In this document: positions 8,003 through 17,356 of the stretch, piece after piece
Position numbering within the stretch: position 1 is the stretch's first letter
Layout of the letters: each line of letters opens with the position of its first letter
Source: Terriglobia bacterium
Lineage (GTDB): Bacteria > Acidobacteriota > Terriglobia > Bryobacterales > Bryobacteraceae
Direction: 5' to 3'
NCBI GenBank assembly: GCA_020073445.1
Contig: JAIQFE010000004.1
Span: 124,001 to 188,000 of the forward strand
Length of the DNA: 64,000 nucleotides
Position numbers and translations under genes: made by a program
The notes under the pieces: model-generated
Seen by the model: only the letters and a program-made list of their open reading frames with translations
The model's database searches: none
What the model was told of the DNA's origin: nothing

Positions 8003-9454
8003 TTAATATGCCCCGCGCGCCAGCAGAACCGCCGTCACGGTCCGAGCCAGGATATATAAGTCCAGCCACGGTGACCAGTTCCGTATGTAATAGGTGTCCA
8101 GCGCTTCCTGCACTGTCAGATCGCCCTGGCTGCGCGCGGAGATTTGCCACAATCCGGTTAACCCGGGCAAGACGCGAGTCCGCAGCGTCCGAAACTCATC
8201 GGAAAACTCCTGGAGATGATAATCCGGCAGAGGACGCGGACCCACCAGGCTCATCTCTCCCCGCAGGACGCTCCACAGCTGGGGAAGTTCATCCAAACTG
8301 GTACGCCGCAGCAGCGTTCCGATCACCGGCAGCACCCGCGGATCATGCCGCAGCTTGAAGTAGCGGCGCCACTGCTCCCGATCCTCTGGATGCTCCCCGA
8401 GCCATTCCTCCAACAGCCTGTCGCCATCCAGATACATCGTGCGCAGTTTCCACACGGCGATGCGGCGGCCGTCCATGCCCCCGCGCATCTGCCGGTAGAA
8501 CACCGGACCGCGGCTCGATGCATAAATCCACAACGCCGCCACGAACATCACCGGCAGGCTCAGCACAAACAGCGGCGCCGCGATCGCCCGATCCATCACG
8601 TGCTTCAGCACATGATTCCGCCGCAGCAATAAATTCTTCTTGATCTCGAACCCCAGCGATCCGCCCAGATCGCGCGCGTTCACCCACAGGCTGGCGACCT
8701 CGGCCAGATCCGGAATCACCAGCAGCCGTGGAAAATTCAGCTCGTGCAGCAGTCCCCTGATGTCAGCCTGGGCATCTCGGCGATCCAGATCCGCCAGCGA
8801 CACGATCGCCGCTTCCGCGTGCCGCTCCAAATCCGGCGCGAGCCCCAGCGGGCCGATCACCGGGATCCCCTCCGCGGCAGTATTCCACACCGCTGCGCGA
8901 TTATCCAGAAACGCGATCGGCTTGAGCCCCAGTTGCGGCTCGCGAAGCAACGTACGAGCCACCGCGCGGCCTGTATCGCCCGCGCCCAGCATCACCACCG
9001 GAATGCCCCATCGCCCGCGCCCGATCAGGAACGCGCGCGCACCCGTCTCCGCCAGCGGCGTCAGCAACAGCACGAACAGCAGCGTCGCCAGCAGCACTCC
9101 GCGTGAAAACACGCCGCGAGACACCAGATTGTCCCACGCCACCAGCCCGCCGAACACCGCCAGCGTCGCGAGCATCCGCCGCCGCAGCCGCTCGACGGGT
9201 CCCAGCATGTAGCCCGGGTACAGCCCCAGCTGGTAGTGGACCATCGGCAGCAGCAGAATACCCGCCGCCACACCCAGGTATTGTTCGGGACCAACCCCAT
9301 TCGGGAACCAGGGCGCCACCAGCCGGCGCAAACCCAAGCCCAGCAGGAACGCGATCTCGATCGCCAGTACATCCGCGCCCAGGATGGCCCACGGCGCCCA
9401 TCGCGCCGCCGGCGCCGATTGTATTGCCAGTGCCGGTCTCGCCGCGGTACTCAT
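8003..9454 (-). CDS. wbaP: Undecaprenyl-phosphate sugar phosphotransferase (WbaP-like)
   Basis: A 483-residue polyprenyl-phosphate hexose-1-P transferase, which starts polysaccharide synthesis by moving a sugar phosphate to undecaprenyl phosphate at the inner membrane. Four N-terminal membrane helices (about 20-135), a CoA-binding-like Rossmann core (VVMLGAGDTGRAVA), and the C-terminal catalytic domain with YRQMRGGMDGR, VWKLRTM, RRTSLDELPQLWSVLRGEMS and VGPRPL. Full length for WbaP rather than the short PglC form. Its start overlaps the WecG-type gene by 4 bases. The sugar is unknown. Confidence 0.92.
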   Translation of the reverse strand: MSTAARPALAIQSAPAARWAPWAILGADVLAIEIAFLLGLGLRRLVAPWFPNGVGPEQYLGVAAGILLLPMVHYQLGLYPGYMLGPVERLRRRMLATLAVFGGLVAWDNLVSRGVFSRGVLLATLLFVLLLTPLAETGARAFLIGRGRWGIPVVMLGAGDTGRAVARTLLREPQLGLKPIAFLDNRAAVWNTAAEGIPVIGPLGLAPDLERHAEAAIVSLADLDRRDAQADIRGLLHELNFPRLLVIPDLAEVASLWVNARDLGGSLGFEIKKNLLLRRNHVLKHVMDRAIAAPLFVLSLPVMFVAALWIYASSRGPVFYRQMRGGMDGRRIAVWKLRTMYLDGDRLLEEWLGEHPEDREQWRRYFKLRHDPRVLPVIGTLLRRTSLDELPQLWSVLRGEMSLVGPRPLPDYHLQEFSDEFRTLRTRVLPGLTGLWQISARSQGDLTVQEALDTYYIRNWSPWLDLYILARTVTAVLLARGAY

Positions 9455-10245
9455 GTGGTTTTAGTGGAGCGGGCTTCAGCCGGCAACGGAGACTTCAGTC
9501 TCCGCAGCAATTGCGTGGCAGCCAGCACCACGAATTTCGGATTCTGCGTCAGGTACCGCCGCCACAAGCGCCGCGGCTCGGACGCCAGCCGGAACATCCA
9601 TTCGAGTCCGCTCGACTGCATCCAGCCGGGCGCTTGCGGTTTCGCCCCGGCGAGAAAATCGAACGCCGCGCCGACCCCCAGCATCACGCCCCGCACGCGA
9701 TCCTTGTGCGCGTGCATCCAGCGGTCTTGCTTGGGGCTTCCGAGCCCGACAAAGAGAATCCGCACGCCTGCGTCTTCGATCGCGCGCATCGTTCGCCGGT
9801 CTTCTTCAGGTGTCGCCTCTCGGAACGGCGGAGCCTCGGCATACGCCACTTCCAGCCGCGGATACCGCTGCTTGGCGACGATCACAAGACGATCCAGCAC
9901 CGCCTCCGTGCCGCCGTAAAACCCCACCGGAACGCCAGCATCGCCCGCGGCTTCGAGCAGTACATTCATGAGATCCGGCCCGTACACGCGAGTAGCCGGA
10001 TGTGCTCCGAGCCAGCGCAGCATCCACACCAGAGGCATGCCATCGCTGGTCACCAGGTCGGCCTGATCCATGACGGCCCGGTAGTCCGCCGATCTCCGCG
10101 CTTCCATGATGTTGTTGACGGCGGCGCAGCAGACGTAGCGGGACTCGCCGCGCCGAGCCCAGTCCAGCACGCGTTCGGTTGTATCGGCGTAGGAGGTCGC
10201 ATCGATCCGGACGCGGAGGATTTCTTTGCCCTCAACTGGCAACAT
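9451..10245 (-). CDS. WecG/TagA/CpsF family glycosyltransferase (GT26)
   Basis: A 264-residue GT26 enzyme: TSDGMPLVWMLRWLG and VYGPDLM near the N-terminal third, then VGLGSPKQDRWM and LGVGAAFDFLAG near the C-terminus. Family members add the second sugar (such as ManNAcA) to the lipid-linked acceptor made by WbaP/WecA enzymes. It is adjacent to WbaP, consistent with consecutive steps. Starts directly after the stop of the methyltransferase gene. Confidence 0.9.
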   Translation of the reverse strand: MLPVEGKEILRVRIDATSYADTTERVLDWARRGESRYVCCAAVNNIMEARRSADYRAVMDQADLVTSDGMPLVWMLRWLGAHPATRVYGPDLMNVLLEAAGDAGVPVGFYGGTEAVLDRLVIVAKQRYPRLEVAYAEAPPFREATPEEDRRTMRAIEDAGVRILFVGLGSPKQDRWMHAHKDRVRGVMLGVGAAFDFLAGAKPQAPGWMQSSGLEWMFRLASEPRRLWRRYLTQNPKFVVLAATQLLRRLKSPLPAEARSTKTT

Positions 10246-11001
10246 CTATTTCCTGGCCAGAACAAACGAATGCAAGGTTCCATCTCTCGATATCGGGAAC
10301 GTTCTGAATTCGATGTCCCTGAATCCCAAGACTGTCAATTCCGAATGCAGGTACTGGATGTGGACAGCCGTCATTCGCATCATCCTGGCGCCAAATCGCC
10401 GTTTGGTCCATGCCAAGCATTGTGAGACGGCCAACGCGGTGTTGACAGCATTCTCTAAGAACCAAGCGATTCTTCCGACCTTTGGCCACGCGTAAAGTGG
10501 AACGTGAATCATGATCGTTCCTCCCGAATCCAAGACCCGAAAGAATTCACGGAAATACTCCAGAACGACCCGCGAACTATCTAGATGCTGAAGGACGTGC
10601 GTAGAAAAGATCGCTTTGACGAACCGATCTTGATACGGTAGTTTGATCCCGTCAGTCAATCCAAACTCAACGTTGCCCCTAGTGCTCGCATCCCTCGCGC
10701 GCTGAATCATCTCAGGTGATATATCAACCGCAAATACTCGTCGGAACGAGGCGGAAAGAGGGCAAGTGATACGCCCGGTTCCGCATCCGACCTCAAGACA
10801 GCTCTCGAGGTCAAGGCCGTACTGGTGCCAACGCTGAATGAAATCCTCCCAGTCCGGTTGGCCGGTTGCGTAGAACTCCTCATCCGTCCACGGAAGGCGT
10901 CCTCCGCACTCACGATCTGGTTCTGTGAAAACAGCCCAGAGGGGATCCTCCCTTCCCCAGCGGGTCCATTCAGAATTGGAGTCTAAGCCTTTCGCTCGCA
11001 T
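10246..11001 (-). CDS. Class I SAM-dependent methyltransferase
   Basis: A 251-residue Rossmann methyltransferase with motif I LEVGCGTGRI, the acidic strand VFAVDISPEMI and VLQHLDSSRVV. Likely decorates a sugar or lipid-linked intermediate. Base composition drops visibly from this gene to 15.1 kb compared with WbaP and the Wzc gene, suggesting an exchangeable specificity cassette. Confidence 0.82.
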   Translation of the reverse strand: MRAKGLDSNSEWTRWGREDPLWAVFTEPDRECGGRLPWTDEEFYATGQPDWEDFIQRWHQYGLDLESCLEVGCGTGRITCPLSASFRRVFAVDISPEMIQRARDASTRGNVEFGLTDGIKLPYQDRFVKAIFSTHVLQHLDSSRVVLEYFREFFRVLDSGGTIMIHVPLYAWPKVGRIAWFLENAVNTALAVSQCLAWTKRRFGARMMRMTAVHIQYLHSELTVLGFRDIEFRTFPISRDGTLHSFVLARK

Positions 11002-11028
11002 TAGACTTCCGTGCGTCTAGGCTTCGGA

Positions 11029-12216
11029 TTAGGAAGCTTCACGCAGCCTCCGCTGTGAATTCTCGATCGCCATTTCATAGATGGCCATCAACGCTCTATA
11101 GCTGCGCTCGGCGGTGTACTTTTCTTCGTATTCGCGCCGGGCGTTCGCTCGCATCTCGCGCATTTCTTCTGGATGCTCGAACGCCCACCGGACCTGCCGC
11201 GCGAGGTCTTCTGAATCGCCGGGACGGAACAGGAACCCGTTTCGGCCGTGGGCGACGCGTTCCGCCATGGAGCCGAGGTCGGAAGCGATAACCGGCGTTC
11301 CAGCCGCGAACGCTTCGAGAACCGTCAAGGGGCCGATCTCGAAGCATACCGAGGGAACGATCACAACCCTAGCATCCTTCATTAGCGAATTCACGCTCTC
11401 ACGGGATTGATCGCCGAGCCAAGTCACACCGGGCGGCCAATCTTTGTCCGCCAGCGGACCGTCGCCCGCGATCAGAAGCGGGATGTCCGCCAGCCCTCGC
11501 CAGGCTTCCGCCAACGTATGGATGCCTTTCTCCTCGGAGAGCCTCCCGACGAAGAGCGCATAGTCACCCCTGCCGGTACCTTGCCCAGGATCTGGCCAAA
11601 TCATGTGAGGCTTCACGGCGATGCGTTCTCCGGGCAATCCGCCTTCGATGAACTTTCCGCGCGCAAACTCAGTGTGTGCGACGTAGACGTCGACCACCCG
11701 ATCCCACGTGTGTGCGCCACGATGTGCGGATAGCATTAGGGCTACGGCGGCGGTAGCTGGACGGCTATTGCGATAACAGCGGTGCCGGACAGCGGGGAGA
11801 AAAGACTTCCGCTCGATGCACTCCTCGCACACATTGCCATTACGAGCAAGGGTCGCTCCTGGGCAGAGCAGCCGGAAGTTGCTTAGTTTCTGCACGACGG
11901 CTGCTTGGCCGCGAACAGCGTAAAACCCGGCGGGGGAAATCAGCGGAAAAGTGTTGTAGAAGTGTGCGATCTGCGGCTTGTGCAACTGGGCGAGACCCCG
12001 GAGTCGGCCGTACGATCCTTGATTCCACGTGGCCATTAGACCGGAGAGTATTCCGCTTTGGATCCGGTCGTTACGCTCCTCATAGCGGATGACGGCGTTC
12101 CCGTGACTTTCGAGAAGGGCTGTTTCCCCTCGAAACACTTCGTCCTCTCCGCCGGGTTGCTTATAGTAGTTGTGAACGCTTAAGATCGTGAGCGCCAATC
12201 GAACTCCTGACGTCAT
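11029..12216 (-). CDS. Glycosyltransferase family 4 (GT-B)
   Basis: A 395-residue retaining GT-B enzyme. N-terminal domain with YKQPGGEDEVF, C-terminal donor domain with LFVGRLSEEKGI, PLLIAGDGPL and the E-x7-E region around EIGPLTVLEAFAAGTPVIAS. Uses a nucleotide sugar on the cytoplasmic face. No membrane helices. A CxxC pair and two nearby cysteines around residues 118-133 (LLCPG, CEECIE) are seen in some group-1 transferases of this type. Confidence 0.88.
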   Translation of the reverse strand: MTSGVRLALTILSVHNYYKQPGGEDEVFRGETALLESHGNAVIRYEERNDRIQSGILSGLMATWNQGSYGRLRGLAQLHKPQIAHFYNTFPLISPAGFYAVRGQAAVVQKLSNFRLLCPGATLARNGNVCEECIERKSFLPAVRHRCYRNSRPATAAVALMLSAHRGAHTWDRVVDVYVAHTEFARGKFIEGGLPGERIAVKPHMIWPDPGQGTGRGDYALFVGRLSEEKGIHTLAEAWRGLADIPLLIAGDGPLADKDWPPGVTWLGDQSRESVNSLMKDARVVIVPSVCFEIGPLTVLEAFAAGTPVIASDLGSMAERVAHGRNGFLFRPGDSEDLARQVRWAFEHPEEMREMRANARREYEEKYTAERSYRALMAIYEMAIENSQRRLREAS

Positions 12217-12222
12217 TAGGGG

Positions 12223-13008
12223 CTAACGATACGCTCCCAAAGCCAACTTCCAACCAACGCGCAAAGTCTTGGCGACGCAGTAGCGCATCTTTACCGCGAT
12301 TGGATTCTCATAAGAAACACCTAGCCGTTCGCGGATCACGCGGTCTTCTTGGTCGCTTATGCAACGCAACCGTTTGTTCTTTTGCTCCGGATAACTCCGC
12401 AGCCGCGCCCATTGTCGGGTAACATGCCTCGGAGGAGATCGTTTCGCCAACCGGGCAAATAGATCACCGTCCATCGCCAAATCGAAGCTTCGGTCCAACC
12501 CTCCTGCCTGCTCATAGAGACGCCGTCGCCAAAAAGCAGCTGGTTGCGGAATATAGTTATGGTCATGCAACCAGATGTACCAGTTGAAAGGGATTTCCTT
12601 CTTAAACTTGATGGGGTAGCCGCTCTTGTCTATCCATGTCGCATCCCCGTATAGGAACTCCGCGTCGGCCGAACGGACAAAACAATCAAGAACTTGACGG
12701 ACAGTCCAGGGCTCCAAGAGGTCATCCGAACACAACCAGCCCAGTATGTCTCCAGTCGCGCGAGCGAACCCTTTGATCAGAGCGTCAGTTTGCCCCGCGT
12801 CGGGCTCGCTAACCCACTGATCTATCTTGTGTCCATATCGCTTTATGATCTCGACGGTGTTGTCTCGCGACCCGCCGTCCATCACGATCACTTCAAGTTC
12901 TCCAGGTCGAATGTCGCGTTGCGTGAAGAGGCTGTCGAGCGTCGCACCGATGAATTCGCCGTGATTCAGCGACGGTACGACAACTGATAGTTTCAATTGC
13001 TTGGACAT
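12223..13008 (-). CDS. Glycosyltransferase family 2 (GT-A)
   Basis: A 261-residue inverting transferase: LSVVVPSLNHGEFI, VMDGGSRDNTVEI, SEPDAGQTDALIKG and the metal-binding LCSDDLLEP. Soluble, probably membrane-peripheral. Its start overlaps the end of the polymerase gene by 16 bases, showing tight operon packing. Confidence 0.88.
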   Translation of the reverse strand: MSKQLKLSVVVPSLNHGEFIGATLDSLFTQRDIRPGELEVIVMDGGSRDNTVEIIKRYGHKIDQWVSEPDAGQTDALIKGFARATGDILGWLCSDDLLEPWTVRQVLDCFVRSADAEFLYGDATWIDKSGYPIKFKKEIPFNWYIWLHDHNYIPQPAAFWRRRLYEQAGGLDRSFDLAMDGDLFARLAKRSPPRHVTRQWARLRSYPEQKNKRLRCISDQEDRVIRERLGVSYENPIAVKMRYCVAKTLRVGWKLALGAYR

Positions 13009-14315
13009 GGAGTTAACGGCAACCCTTCCAGCCTTAGAACTCTACGCTGCCCGGTGACCTCCATGGCGATGCGGCGACGTACAACGGCTGCGCAAACAGA
13101 GACTACAAGCAAAGGACCAGGGACCTCCGCAATCCCTCCTGCCACCACGTTGGTTAACGCATAGTAGACAAAGACTGCGAACAGCTGCATGGCAAGAGGC
13201 TGAAGCTCAGGGTAAGGCCGCACGATTCTCACGAGTCGAATCATTTCCATCCAGGTCAACACAAACACCAGCCCCAGAACTACCGCACCCAGAAGCCCCA
13301 AATCCACCAGAACCTTGGAAACTGCGTCATGGGCTGAACCGATGCCGAGCCCTGTTTCTCGAACAAAGCGAATCAGCAAGAACCGGGTACCAGCGCCGTA
13401 CCCCAGTCCCAGCCAGGGCGAATCTTTCCATTGATTCACGAGAAATTCGAAAGCTTGTGTCCTACCAGTGAAGGTCAACAGAGATTCGAAACTCTGCCCG
13501 CGCATTCCGAATACGACAAGTGAATCGACCATCTGGGTGGCGATTAGTCCCAGACAAACGAGGCCAATGATCAGAAAAGCTACCACTCGGCTGTAAGACC
13601 TACGGTGCAGAGTCAACATCACCAGTAACATCGCGAGCGCGCCAATGATCGACGACCGGGTTCGGCTCAATCCTAGGAAGACCCATGTTAGTGTAAACAG
13701 CCCCCAACTGCCGATCCGCACCATCTGTCGCGAGGAAAACAGGGCCGCCGACAAGAAAAATAGACTCGCCATTGCCGTCGGCGTTCCGTAATCTTCGAAA
13801 ATTCCGCCAGCCAAACGGTAGCCTATGTTCGGCAATTCCGTGCCTACGAGTTTCGGGTCGATAAGAAGGAAGCTCGCATTCAAAAGCCACTGAACGATGC
13901 TAACGGCCATGTAGACCGTGAAGACCATCGGTGCTGGTCTGGAGAGATCTGAACGATCCGTCAGGAGTGCCACTGCTAGCAGGGAAGTTAGAATCTTTCC
14001 AGCGAAGAACAGCGTATAGAAGGGGCTAACCGAGTAGGTGGCCGACGCCAGGGCGAGCAACCCGTAGGCTAGATAGAGTCTCAGAGACGAACGCCATACA
14101 ACCTTGGGAAGGAAATGTCGTCCAAACAGACCCCGGCCTCCCAGGATAAAAGCCACAACTAGGGCGGAAAGTATCCACACAGCAACTTGAAAGAATGCCG
14201 ACCCGTCAAGGTCGAACGGATTTTCCAGCGCTATCCCCAGGGGTCTTTGGTCCACCCGCAGGCGGGGCGGGCCCCAGAACATGAGCGCGGTTAGCACGAC
14301 CAAAAGCTGTTTCAC
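12993..14315 (-). CDS. O-antigen ligase/Wzy-like polymerase
   Basis: A 440-residue protein with about 10-12 hydrophobic segments and a large periplasmic loop around residues 270-330 (ending near GLGYGAGTRFLL, SAHDAVSKVLVDLGLLG), the usual layout of Wzy polymerases and O-antigen ligases. It would join repeat units on the periplasmic side. Polymerase versus ligase cannot be decided from sequence; the nearby Wza/Wzc-type genes favour Wzy. No Wzx flippase gene is recognisable in the window. Confidence 0.78.
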   Translation of the reverse strand: MKQLLVVLTALMFWGPPRLRVDQRPLGIALENPFDLDGSAFFQVAVWILSALVVAFILGGRGLFGRHFLPKVVWRSSLRLYLAYGLLALASATYSVSPFYTLFFAGKILTSLLAVALLTDRSDLSRPAPMVFTVYMAVSIVQWLLNASFLLIDPKLVGTELPNIGYRLAGGIFEDYGTPTAMASLFFLSAALFSSRQMVRIGSWGLFTLTWVFLGLSRTRSSIIGALAMLLVMLTLHRRSYSRVVAFLIIGLVCLGLIATQMVDSLVVFGMRGQSFESLLTFTGRTQAFEFLVNQWKDSPWLGLGYGAGTRFLLIRFVRETGLGIGSAHDAVSKVLVDLGLLGAVVLGLVFVLTWMEMIRLVRIVRPYPELQPLAMQLFAVFVYYALTNVVAGGIAEVPGPLLVVSVCAAVVRRRIAMEVTGQRRVLRLEGLPLTPCPSN

Positions 14316-15082
14316 AGGTTAGCCATCTGTGACCGAGGACCCAACAGTGCTGGGAAGCTTTGCGTGGATGTTCGTAGAAATACGAAATCAGCCTGCAGAG
14401 TCGCTCCAGATTCGCGATGACTGACAACCTCATCTATACCGGCCGACGAGTACCCAAGGTGCCGGATAAGCGGGTAAATCTCGTCGAAAAGTAGCTGGCC
14501 CTCATAAAGTTCCCGGAAGCTCATTTCGACAATCAGTGCACTCGCCCTCTTAAGAGTTTTCTCGCCGCCTCTCAATACTCGATCCTCGTAGCCTTGTACA
14601 TCGAGTTTGATTAGTATTGGGTCTGACAGATCCCATGTAGTGGCCCAAGAATCCAATCGCGCGATCGGTACCCGCAAGGACTTCGTACTTCCTGTTCCCG
14701 GGAACGACTGGGTATGTATCTGCGTTACTGGCAAAAACGATGAGGATGGAGAAAAACTGTTCCGGTGAATTTCGGCTTCGCCCTCTGCATCGCCGAGAGC
14801 AAGCGAGTGTATGAACATGCTCTTGTCCCGCGCCGCCCAGCGCCGCAGTTCTTCGCAAGGCTCAGGCAAGGGTTCAAAGCTGTGGATGGTCGCGTTGGGT
14901 AGTAGCGCTCTAGTCTTTCGGGCGAATTGTCCGGCGTTGGCACCAATATCGAGTACAGTCCTCACGGAGAGCTCGCGAAGATACCTTGGGCCCAGCTGTC
15001 GTCGCACCTGAAGTCCGAACGGCAGCAGCAGGCTATTTACCAGAGTCCCCAGCCCTCGTCGAATCGGAATCATCGGTGCCAA
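14312..15082 (-). CDS. FkbM family methyltransferase
   Basis: A 256-residue FkbM-type O-methyltransferase: VLDIGANAGQFARK (SAM site), HSFEPLPEPCEEL and LIKLDVQGYEDRVLRGG, the last two being FkbM hallmarks. Probably methylates a sugar hydroxyl of the exopolysaccharide. The 4-base overlap with the polymerase gene indicates coupling. Confidence 0.88.
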   Translation of the reverse strand: MAPMIPIRRGLGTLVNSLLLPFGLQVRRQLGPRYLRELSVRTVLDIGANAGQFARKTRALLPNATIHSFEPLPEPCEELRRWAARDKSMFIHSLALGDAEGEAEIHRNSFSPSSSFLPVTQIHTQSFPGTGSTKSLRVPIARLDSWATTWDLSDPILIKLDVQGYEDRVLRGGEKTLKRASALIVEMSFRELYEGQLLFDEIYPLIRHLGYSSAGIDEVVSHRESGATLQADFVFLRTSTQSFPALLGPRSQMANL

Positions 15083-15090
15083 ATCGTGCG

Positions 15091-17346
15091 CTAACGCACC
15101 GTCTCCTGGCCAGATGGCCGGTTGTAGTAGCGATAATAATTACGGTTGTAATAACTGTAGTAATATCCAGGACTCACTTCCCGGTGAACTTCATTCAACA
15201 CCACCCCCACCAAATTCGCCCGCAGCCGCGTCAGGATCGTGATCACCGAGCTCAGCGACTTCCGGCTCGTGTCCCCCGCCCGCGCCACCACGATCACCCC
15301 GTCCACCGCCGTCGCCATCTGCAGCGGCTCCGCGAACCCCAGCAGCGGTGGCGCGTCCAGCACCACCAAGTCGTACTCGCGCGTGGCTTCCTCCACCAGC
15401 TCTGCCAGTCCCATGCCGATCAGGTCCGACGCCCGCCGCGTCGACGGCCCCGCCGGCAAAACATCCAGACCCTTGGGATCGTCGATGCGAATCACCGCGT
15501 CGCGCCACGAAATCTGCTCCAGCAGCACGTTCGATAGCCCCACGCTGTTCGGCACCTGATACAGCCGGTGCACGCTGGGCCGGCGCAGATCGCCGTCGAT
15601 CAGCAGCGTCCGCTTATGCTGGCTGGCGTGCGTCGCGGCCAGGTGCGCGGCCACCGTCGACTTGCCTTCCGAGGGCGACGCGCTCGTCAGCAGCACGCTC
15701 CGCAGCCTCCGGTCGAAGTCGGTCAGCAGAATCGAGTTGCGCAGCGTGCGGATGGCCTCTTCGTAGTTGCTCAGCGCCTGTTCGCTCTCCGCATGCGCTC
15801 GTGCAAGAGCAACATTGCCGTTTCCATTCACATGCACACCATTGGCGATGGAAGGTGTCACGTGAATCCCCTGGATCGGACTCAAGTGGCGGCGCCATGT
15901 CTTCACCGCCGGTAGCGACCCGATCACCTCCGCGTTCATCAACCGCGAAACCTGATCGGGATCGCGTACCGTGTTGTCCAGTACGTCATTCAGCACCGCC
16001 GCTCCCACGCTGAAGAACGTAGCGAACAAAAACGCCAGCAGCACGTTCAGCCACATCTTCGGAAACACCGGCCGCAGCCCCGGACGCGCCAGATCCGCCA
16101 CGCGAATCGAGCTGTTCTGGAAGCTGGCGTTGATCCCCGCCTCCCGGATTCGGCGAACCAATTCCTCGTAGAGCTTCTTATCGCCCTCTGCCCCGCCCTT
16201 GAGCGTCTGGTATTCGAAAGACCGCGCGTTCAGGCCGTCGTACTCGGCCTTGGTGTCCTTCACCGCGTTTTCTAGTTGCGATTCGCGATCCATGGCCTGG
16301 AAATATTCCACCTGCGCCCGCCGAGCGACATTCTTCCGCGCCGCATCCAGCTGCGTTTCCAGTTCCGTCACCCGCGACTGGAGCTTCTTGTATTCCGGAT
16401 GATTCGCCCCGTAGGTCGTCTTGGCTTCGGCGAATTTCTGCTGCGCCTCACCCAGGTCCTCGGTCAGTTTCTTGAGCGCCTCGCCTTGATTCGACGCCTG
16501 CGCCGCCGCCAGCGATCCGTTCTGCACCGAGTTAAATGCGGCCTCTTTACTCACGCGGTCCGCTTGCGCCTTGGTGTATTCGCTGTTCAGCTCCAGCAGC
16601 CGCGCGGTCAGGATGCTGGTCTTTTCTTCCGGATTAATGAGATTCAGCTCGCGCTCGAACTGCGCCAACGCGGCACTGGATTTCTCCATCTTGGCCTTCA
16701 GCTCTTCCAGCTGCCGTTCCATGAATTCGCTCAGGCTGGCGGTGGCCTTGTAGCGGATCTCGTAAGAGTGCGCCAGATAGCTCTGCGCGATCGCATTCGC
16801 CACATCCGCCGCCAGTTGCCGGTGTTTCGAGCGGTAGCTGATCTGCAAAATATAGGTATTGGGCGGACGCGTGACGCGTAGCGGCTTCAGTTCAACGGGG
16901 GCCTCGCGGCTGGTGTCGGAATTATCCACGGCTTCTTCGAGCGCATCCGGTTCTACTTCGCGCAGCCTGAATTTGTCCACCACCGGCCGCAGCACCGAAT
17001 CCGACTGGATCAGCTTCACCTGCGTCGCCAGAAACTGGTCGGCGTCGTTGTTAACGGACTGCGTGGACTCTTCGCCGATCGCGGCGTTAGGCATCCGCCG
17101 GTCGATGTCGATCGTCGCCGTGGACTCATAAATCGGCGTGAGCCGCAGCGACACAACCACGGCGCACAGCACCACCAGCGCGACGAATCCCAGCATCCGC
17201 CAGCAATGACGACGCAAAATCCACAGGTAATGCGCGAGCGGAACGTGCGCGGGAGCGGATTCATACTCCGCATCCACAATCAAAGGGGGATTGACAGCCC
17301 GGTACGGTTCAGGAACCGAGGGCAGATTAGGTTCCAGTTGTTTCAT
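15091..17346 (-). CDS. Polysaccharide co-polymerase / BY-type tyrosine autokinase (Wzc-like)
   Basis: A 751-residue inner-membrane protein. Wzz domain at the N-terminus with a first helix near 45-65, long periplasmic coiled coil (about 200-370), second helix near 435-455, then a bacterial tyrosine-kinase domain: Walker A SASPSEGKST (~555), Walker A' LLIDGDLRRP, Walker B YDLVVLDAPP. The C-terminus is a tyrosine cluster with nine Tyr, the autophosphorylation tail. It controls chain length with the Wza-like protein encoded 10 bases upstream. No separate phosphatase gene of the Wzb type is seen. Confidence 0.93.
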   Translation of the reverse strand: MKQLEPNLPSVPEPYRAVNPPLIVDAEYESAPAHVPLAHYLWILRRHCWRMLGFVALVVLCAVVVSLRLTPIYESTATIDIDRRMPNAAIGEESTQSVNNDADQFLATQVKLIQSDSVLRPVVDKFRLREVEPDALEEAVDNSDTSREAPVELKPLRVTRPPNTYILQISYRSKHRQLAADVANAIAQSYLAHSYEIRYKATASLSEFMERQLEELKAKMEKSSAALAQFERELNLINPEEKTSILTARLLELNSEYTKAQADRVSKEAAFNSVQNGSLAAAQASNQGEALKKLTEDLGEAQQKFAEAKTTYGANHPEYKKLQSRVTELETQLDAARKNVARRAQVEYFQAMDRESQLENAVKDTKAEYDGLNARSFEYQTLKGGAEGDKKLYEELVRRIREAGINASFQNSSIRVADLARPGLRPVFPKMWLNVLLAFLFATFFSVGAAVLNDVLDNTVRDPDQVSRLMNAEVIGSLPAVKTWRRHLSPIQGIHVTPSIANGVHVNGNGNVALARAHAESEQALSNYEEAIRTLRNSILLTDFDRRLRSVLLTSASPSEGKSTVAAHLAATHASQHKRTLLIDGDLRRPSVHRLYQVPNSVGLSNVLLEQISWRDAVIRIDDPKGLDVLPAGPSTRRASDLIGMGLAELVEEATREYDLVVLDAPPLLGFAEPLQMATAVDGVIVVARAGDTSRKSLSSVITILTRLRANLVGVVLNEVHREVSPGYYYSYYNRNYYRYYNRPSGQETVR

Positions 17347-17356
17347 TACTTCTCTT

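Noticed and set aside
15348-16013. Rightward 221-codon frame inside the Wzc-like gene
   Set aside because: Arg/Pro/Ser-rich shadow in high-GC DNA, no motifs.
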